The notes below the pieces were generated by a model. That model was not told the origin of the DNA and ran no database searches. It saw only the letters and a list, made by a program, of their open reading frames with translations. The translations under genes and the position numbers were made by a program. Positions 42,695 to 52,794 of a stretch of 64,000 bases of DNA are shown piece after piece (position 1 is the stretch's first letter; each line of letters opens with the position of its first letter). Origin of the DNA: Molanna angustata (lineage: Eukaryota; Arthropoda; Insecta; Trichoptera; Molannidae). Location of the stretch: the NCBI GenBank assembly GCA_963576475.1, contig OY754980.1:20469822-20533821 (forward strand). Reading direction: 5' to 3'.

Positions 42695-43107
42695 GAAAGA
42701 CTCTGGAATAATTTGAGTCCTGATATAACTTCGTCAAGCTCGCTTTTCATTTTCAAGAAATAACTAAAGCAGGGATATCTCTCCGAAAATACCTGACCCC
42801 TCTCCTTTTCCTTCCTTCCCTTTGCTACGTAATATTTATCCCCAAACACCTGATCTCGATTTCCTCTTCTTGTTCCTTCCCAATCCTTTTTTTTGCTATG
42901 ATATATTTTTTTTTTTATTTATCTTGGTGTTATGTATATTTTTTTTGTTCTTTTGTAGTTTTCATTTTTTGTTAATGTAAGTACATGTATAATTCTGTCA
43001 ATCTGTAATCTGATTGGTTGGAAGAAATTGCCTAATGGTAATAAACCCGCCAGTGTACATTATATTTTTTTATATTATGTACAAAAAGTTAAATAAATAA
43101 ATAAAAT
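42695..43107 (+). mobile_element. LINE 3' end (same family as 935-1855)
   Basis: It begins inside the last codons of ORF2 (RLWNNLSPDITSSSSLS by translation of the first 60 bases), then the 3' UTR with CTCCTTTTCCTTCC, then GATTGGTTGGAAGAAATTGC, CTAATGGTAATAAACCCGCC and an (AAAT)n tail. It is colinear with the minus-strand copy at 935-1400. Confidence 0.8.
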
Positions 43108-43594
43108 ATATTTAAGTACGATTAATGACTAAAGTTCCGCATTAGTTTTGAATGAAACTCGTTGAATATATGGCTGTTGACATTCTAGGAGACCGAATAT
43201 AATCTGATTTTTAGATAAAAATTATGTAAATAAGTGGATCAAGGTCACGTTGTTTTCGTAGACACATCAGCTGTTATTTAATTATTCTATTTGGAAATTT
43301 TCGTTGTCTATGGATACTATAAATTCACAAAATTCACGCATAATTTGATATGACTGTCGTAATAATAACGAGTGCGTATTTATATGGCCATAGAATATAG
43401 ATAGAATTATGTTGTATTGAAACAAGCCTATCTAAAAATGGTAAGGTTAAAGCTGTAAAGTATTTGAATTACAAACGTTCACTTTTTAAATTGATAGAAA
43501 TATAATGCAATCCAGAATTGGTTATTTTAATAATCTCCAGTGTTTTTCATGATATATTTTAGTAAAAATATCAATAATAGTATTTATGAATAAA

Positions 43595-43715
43595 TTAATA
43601 ATACTTCCTTGCACCCCGCGTAAGTAGCAAATGTAATTTCTTCCAACTTACCAGTGTTTCCTTCTCAGAGAAGCAATGTTAGCATGAGAAATTAATTTAA
43701 ATATATAATTATCTC
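43595..43715 (-). mobile_element. SINE family A, tail half
   Basis: CCTTGCACCCCGCGTAAGTA, TTTCTTCCAACTTACCAGTG and GCATGAGAAATTAATTTAAA. The head is absent. Confidence 0.65.
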
Positions 43716-43727
43716 GAAAATCACATT

Positions 43728-44007
43728 TTTACTCCTCACTTCCCCACTTGGGGATATAGTGGGGTGTTTTATTTTTATTTTTTTTATTTTATATTACATA
43801 CTTCTCGGGCAACTAACAGGTACCATGTCAAATATTAATTTAATACGCACCCAACAAGAAGATGCCACATTCTGGAGACTTCCGATATTAATCGTCTCAC
43901 AGATACAGACTGAAAACATAATTAAAATTATTTCTCCACCGGGAATCGAACCCGGGACCTTTGGATCACCAGTCAGACACCTAAACAACTGAGCCACGAA
44001 GACCGAC
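43728..44007 (-). mobile_element. SINE family B inserted next to a family D palindromic end
   Basis: ACTCCTCACTTCCCCACTTG with GGGGATATAGTGGGG (43731-43766) is the family D palindrome. SINE B follows at 43770-44007 in inverted orientation with a perfect B box (CCGGGAATCGAACCCGGGAC) and head AACTGAGCCACGAAGACCGA. Confidence 0.85.
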
Positions 44008-44034
44008 GTGTTATGAATTCAATTAAAAAAGGTT

Positions 44035-44535
44035 ATTAATTATTGCAGATTATCAACTAGTATCATACTGAGATTGTATTTTGAAAGTTTCATCACAATG
44101 TATATCTGTGTGTGTGTGCGCTGTGTACTTATGCTATGTGCTATGTACGGCGTGTTATTTAACTTTATCGATTATAGACTAAAATACCGATACGATTATT
44201 TTCAAATTTTGTAAACTTTTGTGTATAATACTCGCTTAAATCCTATATTAAATTTTGTAGGAAATCTGAAAATTGCTTCTCATTTTTTTGGCTGTCAAAT
44301 ATTTTAAGGTGACCCCAAGCTCAGAAAAAATATTTTTTTATACTTTTATATCAAAATTGTTAAACACTTTCAAAAAAAGCATTGAAGGATTATGAAGTTT
44401 TCATAATAAAATGTTTAAATCAAAAATAATTTAACAAACTCATTTCATGAAAATTTTCCATACAAAATATGAATACTTTGTGGAGTGTGTTGGTAATGAG
44501 GAGTATAGCGTTAGCCATAACCCACTTATTTTAAT
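44035..44535 (+). repeat. Family D element, plus-strand copy
   Basis: ATTGCAGATTATCAACTAGT, CATACTGAGATTGTATTTTG, CTATGTACGGCGTGT, TCGATTATAGACTAAAATAC, GTGACCCCAAGCTCAG, and right end GGTAATGAGGAGTATAGCGT with TAGCCATAACCCACTTA. With the palindrome at 43731 and the intervening SINE B, this is one interrupted element. Confidence 0.6.
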
Positions 44536-45181
44536 AACATTATATTGTAAACATCCACATGCGTTTTGTAACAGTTTCGGAGCAGGAAACTTCCTGATTA
44601 GGATGATTAACAACTGTTTAGTTTGATGAGGGGAATGGTTAAATTATCTGAAACCATTAGCGAGGTTTACTTATACAAGTGATTTGAACAAAGTTATAAA
44701 AAAGTGGATTCTTATTTTAAATCGTGCTATACTAGATAACTACTTACCTACATTAAGACGAAATTATTTTTAATATGCTCTATTTTTTACCGAAAAATCT
44801 GAAGAACAGTGGCACTTTTGTTTTTATATTGTCAATATTGACGGTATTTATGGAATAGCACTCCATTTTAACCTCATATAACACTCTTCCTATAATACAT
44901 GAGTGCGTTCACAATGAACGCCGAGTGCACTAAGTGACACTCTAATGCCTGATTTCCCCAAGGCTCCTTAACTTAAAAAATCACATTTATGAACCACTTA
45001 GCGCAAAATTGCATTTCACCAAACAATCTTAGCCTCGCTTAGCGACGTCAGCGCATAAAATTTTAAGTGGCGGTCTCTATTGGATTAAGCGTCACTTAAC
45101 GCGTTTGAAAGATAGATATTTGGGTTACGATTTCGTCGCAGAGTTGTTTTATTATTGAATTTATCTTTTTTTTTGTAAAAT

Positions 45182-45358
45182 TTAAGTTATATTTTGTTTA
45201 TTATCATCTTGGAAGATGGCTGGATTCGTGAAATCGTTGAATAGACATGCTCCATCCGTTTGTTTTGAAGTAATTGCCGTGTTTTTTGAAACTAATTCAA
45301 TTAATTTAGTTTTTTCACTGGGGGTAAAATTTGTAGAACGTTTCCTTGGTTTATCCAT
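45182..45358 (-). pseudogene. Truncated Myb/SANT-like ORF (58 codons)
   Basis: The minus-strand ORF starts MDKPRKRSTNFTPSEKTKLI and continues ELVSKNTAITSKQTDG before an unrelated tail (ending DDNKQNIT). The first ~37 residues resemble the opening of Myb/SANT-like DNA-binding domains found in insect regulatory and Harbinger-associated proteins: a basic start, then F-T/S-x-x-E-K-x-x-L-I-E-L-V. The tryptophan-containing later helices are missing, so it is a remnant, probably after an internal deletion. A chance resemblance is possible given the short length. Confidence 0.5.
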
Positions 45359-45689
45359 AATTATACTCTGATAAATATGCGCGTCCCGTGTCGAACAATC
45401 TCAACAATCAACAAGTGCGAAGCGAATAAACAGCCATGACAGCGAGTATATCCTAGGATGTACACCGATTTTTTAAACCAAACCTACAAAAGTTTGGTAA
45501 AAATAGATTGGTTAGGTTTGTCTGTAGTTATAATTGCGGCTGGCATGAGCCTGTTGCATTGTATATTAAAAAAAGTAACAAATATTAAAATAAAATAACT
45601 AAATTGGTGTGAATACTAAATAAACTGTCTGTACATGATGTGTCAAAAACAAAAACTGGTGTACAAACAAGGCTACCCTGACAGCGAGC

Positions 45690-45720
45690 GCCGCTAGCGC
45701 CATCTGTTGGCGCCAGCGGC
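45690..45720. promoter_or_regulatory. GC-rich hairpin with a CTCF-like word
   Basis: GCCGCTAGCGCCA and TGGCGCCAGCGGC form a 13-bp stem with one mismatch and a five-base loop (TCTGT). Within it GCGCCATCTGTTGG (45697-45710) differs from the animal CTCF core GYGCCMYCTGSTGG at one position. It lies in the Harbinger-like insertion, so it may have been carried by a transposon. Confidence 0.35.
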
Positions 45721-46404
45721 AATTACCTGTACTCATGAGATCAAAATAGTACTTTTTTATAATTAATTTATATATAGAGTAAAAATCGTGAAATTCACAC
45801 GTTAGAATATTTTAATGATATTTTTATAGTTTATTATGTATTTCTTATTTGCATATTTTTTAAAGTAACGTTATCTTGAGTCCATATTCATGTTCACCGG
45901 AAACATAACAAAAACTAATCCTGACCTTAGCTTAGTGTGGCTGTTATTTGTTGGTGAAATGCAAATTTATTAAGTAAGCCACTTAAGGATTTAAGTTTCG
46001 AATGGGTACTTAGCTGATGTTCGATTTTGAGGGACCTTGGAGAAAGCGGCCGTTAGCCATTCAGAATGACCGAAAACAAACGCTCGAAAGACACTTTCAG
46101 ATTGAACGCCGAGTGTACGCTCCAAACGCTCTGTATAATCGTTGGATGAAAAACGCTCTGATATTTATAGTATCTGTTGACTTCTATTTTATCTGTAGTA
46201 ATATGACTTCTTTTTGTTTCTTTGGTATCTATTATGTCAGTTGACATCATATCTGAAGACAATATGCATTCACAATGAGGTCAATTTAAGAAAAACATCA
46301 TTCAAAAGATTCCAATAAATTGTCAGAGAACATTATTTACTCCACTCCCTAATGACTGTCTTTTGATAAAAAATATAACCAAAAAAGACACGTGTGTGAT
46401 AAAT

Positions 46405-46600
46405 GACATTTGACATTTAAAACGCCCGAAGCTGTGTTCAGATTGAAACGCCGCTCGAAAGCGTTCAGTGAAATTGGTGTGAAAAACGCTATAATCTACA
46501 ACTTCAGGTACCTATGTACATCCGACACTCGACGTCCATTGTTCTATCTGAACGCAGCCCTGAACGATTTAAATTTACAAGCAACCTATTATTACATTTT
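46405..46600 (+). mobile_element. Family J fragment just upstream of esterase exon 2
   Basis: CAGATTGAAACGCCGCTCGA, AAGCGTTCAGTGAAATTGG and CTGAACGCAGCCCTGAACGA follow family J order. It ends about 60 bp before the acceptor of exon 2. Confidence 0.5.
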
Positions 46601-46655
46601 TGAAAAACAAATATTGTGCAACGCACAGATAAAAAATATGATGTGAATTTTGTAG

Positions 46656-46897
46656 GTATCTGAAGCGTGGAAGGTATTCTCCTCCCATGTTCGAGAGCAT
46701 GACGCCTTGAAACTGACCTTGAGGAGACTACGTGTTCTGCCAGCACGTGCAGCACATGTGGCCCAACATCTGGTGGACAGGCTGCGTGTTGGGGAGGGGA
46801 CTCCTCTTGTCAAATGTGCTGCTGGAACACTCAGAGGTCGTCTGCTTACTACCAAGACCAGACCCAGAAAGCAGTTCGTCAGCTTCAAAGGAATAAG
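46656..46897 (+). CDS. Carboxylesterase, second coding exon (start of the alpha/beta-hydrolase domain)
   Basis: The exon begins after ttttgtag and ends at AG before GTACCT. Phase is 0 at the start and 2 at the end, giving 80 codons plus two bases. The first ~50 residues (VSEAWKVFSSHVREHD onward) are arginine-rich and match nothing I recognise. The last part (PLVKCAAGTLRGRLL, then FVSFKGIRY) is the canonical opening of type-B carboxylesterases, where G-x-L-x-G precedes F-x-G-I-x-Y. Reading through the donor hits a stop within three codons (YLF, then TAG), which supports splicing here. The donor is weaker than the GTAAGT consensus. The spacer between signal peptide and fold is longer than the 20-30 residues usual in this family, so it may be a lineage-specific N-terminal extension. 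Confidence 0.8.
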
Positions 46898-46984
46898 GTA
46901 CCTTTTTTAGATTGTGGGAACAACAAATTAAAGCCTTGTTACGGTGGTTACCTTGTGATAATCCATAATTAATCTTAACTATAT

Positions 46985-47115
46985 TTTATGATAATAATAT
47001 AGAAGAACCAGGAACTCAAGGCACCTATAGGGCTTACGACCTGTCATCAGCTAGTTTAAGTGATCACTTTATGCGCTTGCGCCACGTTCACAAATTATGG
47101 TTTTTTTATTGAGTT
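46985..47115 (-). repeat. Repeat family F, inverted copy
   Basis: AGAACCAGGAACTCAAGGCA, GGCTTACGACCTGTCATCAG and TGATCACTTTATGCGCTTGC; the reverse complement matches 26225-26350. Confidence 0.6.
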
Positions 47116-47129
47116 CTCTATCAATTCAA

Positions 47130-47225
47130 TCCTGCCACGACCGATTTCGTTCACCTATAGCACAAGCATTTATGCTTATGTATGTATGTAATTGTTCAAA
47201 GGACATATTCATTCTTTTGAAAATA
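47130..47225 (+). mobile_element. SINE family C, 3' fragment
   Basis: CAATCCTGCCACGACCGATT, TCGTTCACCTATAGCACAAG and AAAGGACATATTCATTCTTT. Confidence 0.65.
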
Positions 47226-47229
47226 TATA

Positions 47230-47770
47230 TTTAACGATATTGTTGTGCGTTAATTGTTGATGTGTGGTTTAGAATCTAAAATTAAAGATATTCTAGCAGT
47301 TAAATTTAATTGAAAAACTACGAAACGAGGGCATAATTGACTAATAATATTTCACCACAAAATATTTGATAATAATTGAAAATATATTACGAAAAATATT
47401 CACAATGTACTGGATAAATTGTATTAGAATGGTATTAACCTTCATTGAATTATATTCTAATAAAAAAAGTATAAAGAGTTCGCCTGCTCCCAACGTACCT
47501 ATTTTTCAATTTGACATTTCATCATTTCTACTAATAAAAACATTTTTATGAATAAACAACATCGATAGATTGAAAATAAATGTTTTTTTTTGTTTCTTTA
47601 CTAAACCTTAAATATTAATGCAAATAACAAGACGTATTTTTCCAGATATTTTTGTGTTCTTTAATTAAAAAAATATATTGTTTTACGCCTTATAGTTTAT
47701 TAGAAATATAAGATTAAATAAAAAATCGGGGAATTCTAATTATATTTTTAAAAGAATATATACAGAAAAT
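47230..47770. other. Unassigned AT-rich intron sequence
   Basis: No repeat signature or exon is seen; a 61-codon open frame (47366-47551) has no recognisable features. Confidence 0.35.
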
Positions 47771-47774
47771 AATA

Positions 47775-48072
47775 TTTATGTATTACGTTTTAACTTTTAT
47801 TTGTTTATTTATGATGTATTATGTTTTATTTCTAATTTGTAATGCATTTTTGTGTGTGTGTTTATTAATAATGTTATTTCTAATTTTGTAATTTGTTATC
47901 TCTAATTTGTAATGCTATTTTTGTGTGTGTGTTTTGTTAGTTGGCATTCACTGTTAAAAGTATCATTATTTCAAAATGCTTTAGCCCCGGTACAGGTTTT
48001 TACCTAGTGGGGCATTGCAGTTACGAATATTATTTGTCAATTATATGTAAGTATGAATAAATAAAAAAATTT
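47775..48072 (+). mobile_element. LINE 3' UTR fragment
   Basis: A direct repeat of TCTAATTTGTAATGC with TTTTTGTGTGTGTGTTT, then TTAGCCCCGGTACAGGTTTT, TACCTAGTGGGGCATTGCAG and a GAATAAATAAAAAAATT tail. The tail and palindromic CCCCGGTACAGG...GTGGGGC are typical of 3' ends of LINEs here; no ORF remains. Confidence 0.5.
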
Positions 48073-48419
48073 TCTTCATTAATATCAAAACTAGCTAAAT
48101 TATTTTTTTTAAAATGATTCGGTTATAAAATATACAATAATTTAAAATTTAATAACATAGTTAAAGTACCTACGTAATATTTAATATAAAAAATCAATAA
48201 TGAGATAGAGTAAAAAAAACAAAGCAAATGTAGCAACTCAGAACACTTGGTTATAGATAAATTGCATTATCGATTCAATTTGGTATTTGAAAATCTATTT
48301 CTATCACATAAGTAATTCAAATTGAAATTAACATGGCAATATAAAACGTTTTGTAAAATTAAATGTCTCCAAAATACTTAATTATTGGATGCACGCTAAA
48401 TCATTATTTGAAATTTATT

Positions 48420-48798
48420 TATTTTTTATTTATTTATAATAAACATGACATTGTACATTAAGAGGTTTGACATCAATATTAAAGGTATATAAAAAAAATA
48501 TTATGTATATATTTGAGACAGAGTCAATGGAAGGGTACACATACACATCCAGACCATTGACACTCTCTTGCGCTTTGTTGTCAATTAGAGGTTTTGCTCT
48601 CCTATATGCTAGGGATAATCCCTGTGTTATATTGGATGCAGTCTTTGGTTTTGTAAGTTAAACAACATTATTTTAAAGTGGATTTAGCACAATTGATCAT
48701 ACACTTCCTAACATACATGCACAGGCACTCTCCATACACACGTAATATACTGAACCATATAAAATACACACACAGCACACACACCCACACACACACAA

Positions 48799-48830
<32 letters not shown>

Positions 48831-50085
48831 ACACACATACAGTAAACAAACAATAAGTTAAGAGAAATGAGAAAGAAGTTACTGTGGTGGGTTTGATTCG
48901 ATGATCCATAGGGTTATTTCCCTTTTGAACCTGTGGTAGTTATTGATATTTTTAATAGAATCTGGGATGGTATTGTAAATAGTGGGAGCTTGATATGAAT
49001 AGTGTCGCTGAGCAAGGCTAGTGTTTGGATGAGGTATATGGTAGTTTAAGTGAGATGACGTACGTGTAGATCTTGTTTGTTGTGATCGTGTTTTATCGGT
49101 GTCTTTAAATGTAAAGTAGCAAATAAGGCATTTAGTGTAGAGTTGATGTAGAGTTAGGACTTTGAAGTTTTCAAAAAGGTTCCGAGTAGGGTATCTTATA
49201 GGACGGGACAAAATAATTTTGATTACAAGTTTTTGACACTTGTAAAGGGAATTTAATATTGAATTTGCGCAGTTGCCCCAAATAAGAATGCCATAAGTAA
49301 TGATGGATTGACATAGTGCGTAGTAAATAGTTTTGATAGTTCGATGGTCGACAATATTTCTTATACTCCTGAAGATATATACCAACTGACGTGTTCTTTT
49401 AGTGACATGTTCTATATGTTTATCCCATCTAAGTGATGAGTCTATAGTTACTCCCAAACATTTGATAGAGTCTGTTCTCTCCAGAGGTAAACAGTGACAA
49501 GGTACACCATTATGACAGTCATGAATAGTTAGTGTATGATTGGCCGATAGTAGAGGTCTATTTTTTATGCCAAAGGTAAGATATTTGGTCTTTGTCACGT
49601 AAAGGGTCAAAAGGTTATACTCTAGCCAAGTTTTTACTTTAAAAACCTCTCTTTGCGCAATAGTAAAGACATAATCCCAAGTATCTGCGTGAAAAATCAA
49701 TGAAGTGTAATTGATTATTTCATCAGCAAATGAAATAATCCTTCCCTCAATTTCCATATCGCATAATTGATTTATGTAAATGAGAAATAGGATAGGACCC
49801 AAAACACTGCCCTGTGGAACTCCATAGTTAATATCTAGAGAGGATGAATGATGATTTTTGAGTTTAGTAGTCTGTGTTCTATTTTTTAAGTATGTGGTAA
49901 ACCAATTCAGAGAGTTGGATTTAATTCCAATCTGAGAAAGCCTACACAATAAAATGGAATGTGAGACTGTGTCAAAAGCTTTTGATAGGTCAAGGAATAC
50001 TGTCAAACATTTTTTCCCTTTGTCTACAGAATTGTAAATTGATTTTGTTAAGTGCAATATAGCAGTTTCTGTACTCATATTTTTG
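48420..50085 (-). mobile_element. CR1/Jockey-type LINE with a damaged catalytic box
   Basis: A minus-strand frame (48879-50078, 399 codons) contains VFLDLSKAFDTVSHSILLC, NYGVPQGSVLGPILFLIYIN, CLGVTIDSSLRWDKHIEHVT, YGILIWGNCANSILNSLYKC and SLAQRHYSYQAPTIYNTIPD. The RT palm and thumb are present; the endonuclease is not. The YADD-equivalent reads ISFADE-IINY-TSLIF instead of FADDTSLIF because of a 12-base insertion (49708-49719 on the plus strand). The 3' UTR contains an (AC)n microsatellite (48768-48841) and ends in an (AAAT)n tail near 48420. Confidence 0.85.
48768..48841. repeat. (AC)n microsatellite
   Basis: An imperfect then perfect AC dinucleotide run inside the LINE 3' UTR. Confidence 0.95.
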
Positions 50086-50565
50086 CGAAAACCTGTTAGT
50101 TTATTTTCTTAATATCTCTTTTTGTTAGTTTGTCAAACGTATGTTATTTGTTTGTTTTTGTATGTATGGGTCTAGAATGAGCGAATTGTGATATAACTTG
50201 TAACAAAACAATTGCGAAAAACTAGTTATAGCGTATCACAATATTCATGTGACAAGTCATGTAGGTAATTGAAAAAATGTGAAATTGTGTCCCAGCTAAT
50301 CCCATGACAAATTATAGGGTATCACAATTTGTATGTGACAAGTCATATCACAATTCACTCATAACCCTTATTATTTTTGATAATACAAAATTCCGTAATC
50401 ATTAATTATACTCATTTTATTATATAATTATATAATGATGCTCGATTTTAACATGGGATCAACTTTCATCAACTTATGAGTACCTACAATATATCAATAT
50501 GTCGTAGAAATAGATCGACTACGGAGTTATACGACAGTGCGTCACTCTTGTCATTAATATTAGGC
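50085..50565. other. Intron sequence with a short inverted duplication
   Basis: TTATAGGGTATCACAATTTG and TTATAGCGTATCACAATATT occur as direct repeats (about 50225 and 50313), each followed by a TGTGACAAGTCAT word. No gene is seen. Confidence 0.4.
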
Positions 50566-50570
50566 TACGA

Positions 50571-50892
50571 CTATTTACACGACTCAACCATAGACGAAAA
50601 CCAAAAATAACCACAGAAAACGCAGATAAATCAAGTTATAAAAATATTTACCTTTGTTTATACTTTGTTATAATTGTAGATCTCGATGAAAAAAATGATT
50701 TATAAAATTAAGTAAATGTAATAAGATGCCAATATTATTTATTTTTTATTCAAGTTGGTTTCTATGATGCATTAATGACCATTGAAAAAATGACAAAGGT
50801 AAATATTTTTGTATTTTGATTTATCTGCGCTTTCTATGGTTATAAATGACCTAAAAACATAGACGACGTCAGAAAATTTGTCGTGTAAATAG
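50571..50892. mobile_element. Foldback element with ~85-bp arms
   Basis: The left arm (50571-50655: CTATTTACACGAC, ACCATAGACGAAAAC, CGCAGATAAATCAAG, AAAATATTTACCTTTG) is mirrored by the right arm (50794-50892), whose reverse complement reads CTATTTACACGAC, CATAGAAAGCGCAGATAAAT and AAAAATATTTACCTTTG. The loop is about 140 bp. Such structures are typical of foldback MITEs. Confidence 0.7.
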
Positions 50893-50899
50893 ACACTTT

Positions 50900-52790
50900 T
50901 TGGCGGGAAAAGCGTTTTCCCGCCAATTCCGGTCGTAAAAATAGTGGCACCGTTAATATTATATCGAATCCAGTTTTTATTTAGTCCAATAACACAAAAC
51001 CAGTTTCATAAGTCATCCGAAACGATTTAGGTCAATATGAATTTAGATTAGTTTTATAAATGTTTTCCATGTGAACCTAACGCATAATATGTGCGTGCAA
51101 TGTCAATTACCTATGTCTCTATGAACCATTAACCATTTTTATCAATCTTTAGAAATGCACTGTCACATGTTTTTTTTTTATTATTCAAGTTCCTTAATTT
51201 TTAAGAGTCATTCAATTGTTCATGTCGTATTTTTTAACATAAGATACTAAGATACTATTTCTATAATCAATTTTACAGAGTAGTTGTCTGTTTTTTTTTT
51301 CTAAATTTCAAAGTTTCATATAATTCAATCTGTATAAATAAGGACTCACAGAAATGTCTTGTGTTTGAAAACTAGTAAGTCGAATTAATATTTCAGCCAT
51401 AGAATTATAATGTACAGAAGCCGCGTGTAGTACAAATTTTGAATTCAAATGTATACAAAGTTTTTTTAGCACGTGTGTGTAAGGCGGTAGATCGGTTGGT
51501 CTACGTACCTATTATGTCTGTTTCAGTGTATTTTTAGTTGGCTTACATTCATTGCGCTGACTAGGTATCTGTAATATATAATCTAAGATTTCAGCATTTT
51601 AACATCCAAATTATTTATAAATTTTATTCTATTTTCAAAATTCAAGTTCACAAAACTTGACGAATTCGGTTCGCACAAGCATGGAAGCTATTTGAAACAC
51701 GATTCATAAAAAGTGTTCTAAATTTTAAATATCATAGATTTTTAATTCTCTTCTATTTTCAAATTCAGAGATCCATATAATTAATTGTTATACGCGTGTT
51801 AATTGCGACGTCACACACGGAATATGGTCCAACTGTTAAATCTGTCAAGACTAATTCTAACCTCAATAAGAGTGCATTATGTTTTTTTCAGTTGAGATTA
51901 CTCTCAATTAAAAACTGTAGAAGAAATTAGGTGAAATATAACCTAAATTAGAATGTGTTTTATCATTGTTTTAGTTGAATCATTTTAATAAAACCTTTTC
52001 AACATGTACTTTGCCGCTGTTTCGATTTACAAGCGTATTCGTTTAAAATCAAATATATTATGAATATCTTATAATCATTTGACTAGCAACTCTTGATTTT
52101 TTTGAGTTATAAAGTCATTATTCTTTCTGTATTATCTAACGAACAACAAATTTAAGAACTGCATTTTGTAATAGTGCTAACTATAATATGTCACAAATTA
52201 GACGATATAGCTTTTCGTTTAATTATATTTTAATTCCCTAATAAATGAAAGTATTCATAATTGTAGCGTTCGTTTACTCTTTCTCGTATTGTTTAGTATT
52301 AAGTGCCATGAATTCGTTATGAAATTTATTGCAAATATCATTTTGTAGCGAGCTAATCGTCTTCACAACTTTGTGTGAACGGTGTAGTTCGTTTCCATTT
52401 ATTGGTCAATCTATTCGAGAACCAGGATGTTTTTCATTCCATGAGATAATACATAAATCGATTCACACCAACAAGCCATGAAGTTTATGTAATTGATTCC
52501 AATTAAGTGACGAACAAGTAAAAGACTTGCATACCCAGTACCCAGTCTTGAAGTGTTTTAATGAAATTAATTAATCAATATTTTTTATTAATCAATAATT
52601 AATCAATATAGTTATTTTTTTAGCTTTTTTTCTTTTTATTTTTGTTTGAAATATCATTGAATTCCTTTTTTTTACAACATACATACAGCACATTAGATAC
52701 AGCACTACATTTTAGTCTATACGTGTATACACTACATTATACATTTTAGATACAACAGAATGTAAATTAATAATAATATAAATAAATATT
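50900..52790. other. Largest repeat-poor intron stretch
   Basis: I find no SINE, LINE or clear repeat. The GGCGGGAAAAGCGTTTTCCCGCC palindrome lies at 50914-50936. No ORF above background is present. Confidence 0.4.
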
Positions 52791-52794
52791 ATAG

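Larger units (their letters stand above)
44953..46012 (-). mobile_element. Harbinger-like deletion derivative
   Basis: Near the left end CAAAATTGCATTTCACCAAA and, inverted, near the right end AATTTGCATTTCACCAACAA are matching subterminal inverted repeats; further out, CACTTAG/CTTAAG words also mirror each other. The interior carries a short Myb/SANT-like ORF start. PIF/Harbinger elements are known to encode a transposase plus a Myb/SANT-like protein; here the transposase is missing. Exact ends are uncertain. Confidence 0.5.
44900..46185 (+). mobile_element. Family J MITE, interrupted by a Harbinger-like insertion
   Basis: The left part (GAGTGCGTTCACAATGAACG, CCGAGTGCACTAAGTGACAC) and right part (AACGCTCGAAAGACACTTTC, AGATTGAACGCCGAGTGTAC, GAAAAACGCTCTGATA) match family J at 9770-9960. 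About 1 kb of unrelated sequence (roughly 44953-46015) separates them. Confidence 0.5.
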
